The notes under the pieces are model-generated. The model had not been told where the DNA came from, ran no database searches, and worked only from the letters and a program-made list of their open reading frames with translations. From positions 1-14,253 of the forward strand of contig JAISJY010000203.1 of assembly GCA_031261365.1 (NCBI GenBank): a stretch of 14,253 nucleotides of DNA, in the 5' to 3' direction. Source of the stretch: Caryophanales bacterium. Its GTDB lineage: Bacteria; Bacillota_I; Bacilli_A; RFN20; JAISJY01. Position numbers and translations under genes: made by a program. Position 1 is the stretch's first letter. Every line of letters begins with the position of its first letter. This document shows, in pieces, positions 13,003 to 14,253 of this stretch.

Positions 13003-14107
13003 CACAAAAGATTTTTATGATTTTTTAGTAAAAAATAAAATTGATTTATTTGCTGGGGTTCCTGATTCTTTGTTATCTAGTTTTTGTTCCTGTATAAAAG
13101 AAAATAGTAAGCCAAATCATAATATTATTACTGCTAATGAAGGAAATGCAATAGCTTTAGCGGCTGGTTATCATTTATCTACTGGTAAATTTGGGTGTAT
13201 ATATATGCAAAATTCTGGATTGGGTAATGCTATAAATCCTTTACTTTCATTAGTAGATAAAAAAGTATATTCAATACCTATGTTACTTGTTATTGGTTGG
13301 AGAGGCGAACCAAAAGTTCATGATGAACCACAACATATTAAACAAGGGGAAGTAACTCTTGAATTATTAGAAACTATAGGTATCAAATATTTAATACTAA
13401 ATGATAATTATGTTGAGCAAATATTACAATGTGTTGAATATATGAAAAAAGAAAACGCTCCTATAGCTTTAGTGGTAAGAAAAAACACTTTTAGTAAATA
13501 TGATTTTAAACCGATAGTTTATAATTATGAATTAACAAGAGAAAAAGCATTAGAAATTATTTTATCTAATATTGATAATAATGACTTAATAGTTTCAACA
13601 ACAGGGAAAACTTCGCGGGAGATATTTGAAATTAGAGAAAAAAAGAATCAAGGTCATCAAAATGATTTTTTGACTGTTGGTTCAATGGGACATACAGCTT
13701 CAATCGCCTATGGAATAGCACTAGGAACAAAAAAGCGTGTTTATTGTATAGATGGAGATGGTTCTTTTATTATGCATATGGGTTCTCTTGGTGTAATAGG
13801 AACAAAACAATTAAAGAATTTTAAATATATTTTAAATAATAATGGTGCTCATGAATCTGTTGGTGGACAAGATACTTGTGGTTTTGAATTGAATATTAAA
13901 AAAATATTAATGGGATGTGGATTTAAAAAAGTTATTATAGTAGAAAATAGCCGTTCTCTAATTGAAGCATTAAATTTAATTAAAAATAAGAATAAAATGG
14001 CAATAGTTATCAATACGCGACAAGGTTCAAGAAATGATTTAGGACGACCAACGACAACACCTATTGAAAATAAAATATCCTTTATGAAAGAATTAAAAAG
14101 AAAATGA
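12995..14107 (+). CDS. ppd: Phosphonopyruvate decarboxylase
   Basis: This thiamine-diphosphate enzyme decarboxylates phosphonopyruvate to phosphonoacetaldehyde, the irreversible step that makes phosphonate synthesis run forward. The 370 residues match the family. FAGVPDSLLSSF (19-30) and ITANEGNAIALAAGYHLSTG (45-64), with catalytic Glu49, form the pyrimidine half. MQNSGLGNAINPLLSL (71-86) and GWRGEPKVHDEPQH (101-114) are typical of this decarboxylase. In the C-terminal half, GSMGHTASIAYGIALG (229-244) is followed by the diphosphate/Mg motif GDGSFIMHMGSLG (254-266) ending in NNNGAHESVGGQ (281-292). It is cytoplasmic. ATG 12995 overlaps the pepM stop and lacks a close Shine-Dalgarno, so translation is coupled or hairpin-assisted. 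Its stop overlaps the next start as ATGA. No missing key residue is seen. Confidence 0.96.
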   Translation: MINTKDFYDFLVKNKIDLFAGVPDSLLSSFCSCIKENSKPNHNIITANEGNAIALAAGYHLSTGKFGCIYMQNSGLGNAINPLLSLVDKKVYSIPMLLVIGWRGEPKVHDEPQHIKQGEVTLELLETIGIKYLILNDNYVEQILQCVEYMKKENAPIALVVRKNTFSKYDFKPIVYNYELTREKALEIILSNIDNNDLIVSTTGKTSREIFEIREKKNQGHQNDFLTVGSMGHTASIAYGIALGTKKRVYCIDGDGSFIMHMGSLGVIGTKQLKNFKYILNNNGAHESVGGQDTCGFELNIKKILMGCGFKKVIIVENSRSLIEALNLIKNKNKMAIVINTRQGSRNDLGRPTTTPIENKISFMKELKRK

Positions 14108-14253
14108 AAGCTTTAATATTTAATTCTGGAATTGGGAAAAGACTTGGTGATTTTACTGTTCATAATCATAAATCAATGATTAAATTAGATAACGGTGAAA
14201 CAATATTTGAAAGGCAAATTAGATTTTTGTCAGGATGCGGAATAAAAGAATTT
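14104..14253 (+). CDS. pntC: PntC-like CTP:phosphonate cytidylyltransferase, 3' end outside the window
   Basis: Only the first 50 residues are visible. MKALIFNSGIGKRLGDFT has the nucleotide-binding loop of sugar/choline-phosphate nucleotidyltransferases in its NSGxGxR form, and a following Lys (HKSMIKL, 22-28) aligns with the usual PK-x-L/M lysine. DNGETIFERQIRFLSGCGIKEF (29-50) continues the fold. After pepM and ppd, the expected enzyme is one that makes a CMP ester of 2-aminoethylphosphonate, and PntC of Treponema denticola is the studied example. In that protein an AEP transaminase is fused at the C-terminus, so the missing amination step of this locus may lie in the cut-off part. A LicC-like or sugar nucleotidyltransferase cannot be excluded from 50 residues. 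It is coupled to ppd through ATGA. Confidence 0.75.
   Translation, partial: MKALIFNSGIGKRLGDFTVHNHKSMIKLDNGETIFERQIRFLSGCGIKEF

Noticed and set aside
1..14253. Insertion sequences, CRISPR arrays, tRNA or rRNA genes
   Set aside because: No transposase-like protein, regularly spaced direct repeats or cloverleaf-like segments were seen on either strand.

Overview
The window is a very AT-rich stretch (by eye well under 30% GC) with tightly packed genes, all on the + strand. Shine-Dalgarno sites of the GGAGG type are common, TGA is used as a stop, and AGA and TTA/ATA codons dominate. This suits a low-GC anaerobe: Clostridia, Fusobacteria and Brachyspira-like spirochaetes all fit, and the sequence alone does not decide between them. 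Most of the window is part of a surface-polysaccharide locus (capsule, exopolysaccharide or O-antigen type).

Layout. 2-1426 is the 3' part of a multi-pass membrane protein of unknown function. 1643-2181 is a 17-codon leader ORF followed 2 nt later by a small four-helix membrane protein. A possible terminator (2202-2241) and promoter (2298-2326) separate these from the glycan locus. The locus begins with rfbB (2373-3386), a GT-B-like glycosyltransferase (3396-4379), rfbA (4528-5412), rfbC (5414-5968) and a two-domain protein (5965-7572) that joins an NAD-dependent sugar reductase/epimerase to a GT2 glycosyltransferase. A DUF1919 exopolysaccharide protein (7535-8209), a Wzy-like polymerase (8443-9705) and another glycosyltransferase (9678-10709) follow. 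The final block is a phosphonate cassette: a LicD-family transferase (10849-11649), a cytidylyltransferase-like::PEP mutase fusion (11686-13002), phosphonopyruvate decarboxylase (12995-14107) and the first 50 codons of a nucleotidyltransferase resembling the CTP:phosphonate cytidylyltransferase PntC (14104 to the window end).

How they work together (family knowledge plus inference). RfbA, RfbB and RfbC turn glucose-1-phosphate into a dTDP-4-keto-6-deoxy-hexose. No rfbD is present, so the reductase domain of the fusion is the obvious candidate for the last step, giving a dTDP-6-deoxysugar that its own GT2 domain may transfer. The other glycosyltransferases complete a repeat unit, which Wzy polymerises. 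PEP mutase and the decarboxylase make phosphonoacetaldehyde, probably aminated to 2-aminoethylphosphonate (AEP). The PntC-like enzyme would activate it as a CMP ester, and LicD would transfer it to the glycan. Initiating transferase, flippase and chain-length regulator are not in the window.

Less expected points: the start codon of the fused GT2 domain seems to survive as an ATA at the domain junction; three leaders of about 90-150 nt (before rfbA, wzy and licD) look related and contain stray mini-ORFs; the HxGH motif of the PEP mutase N-domain has lost its second histidine; and a 7-bp hairpin lies between a strong Shine-Dalgarno and the ppd start.
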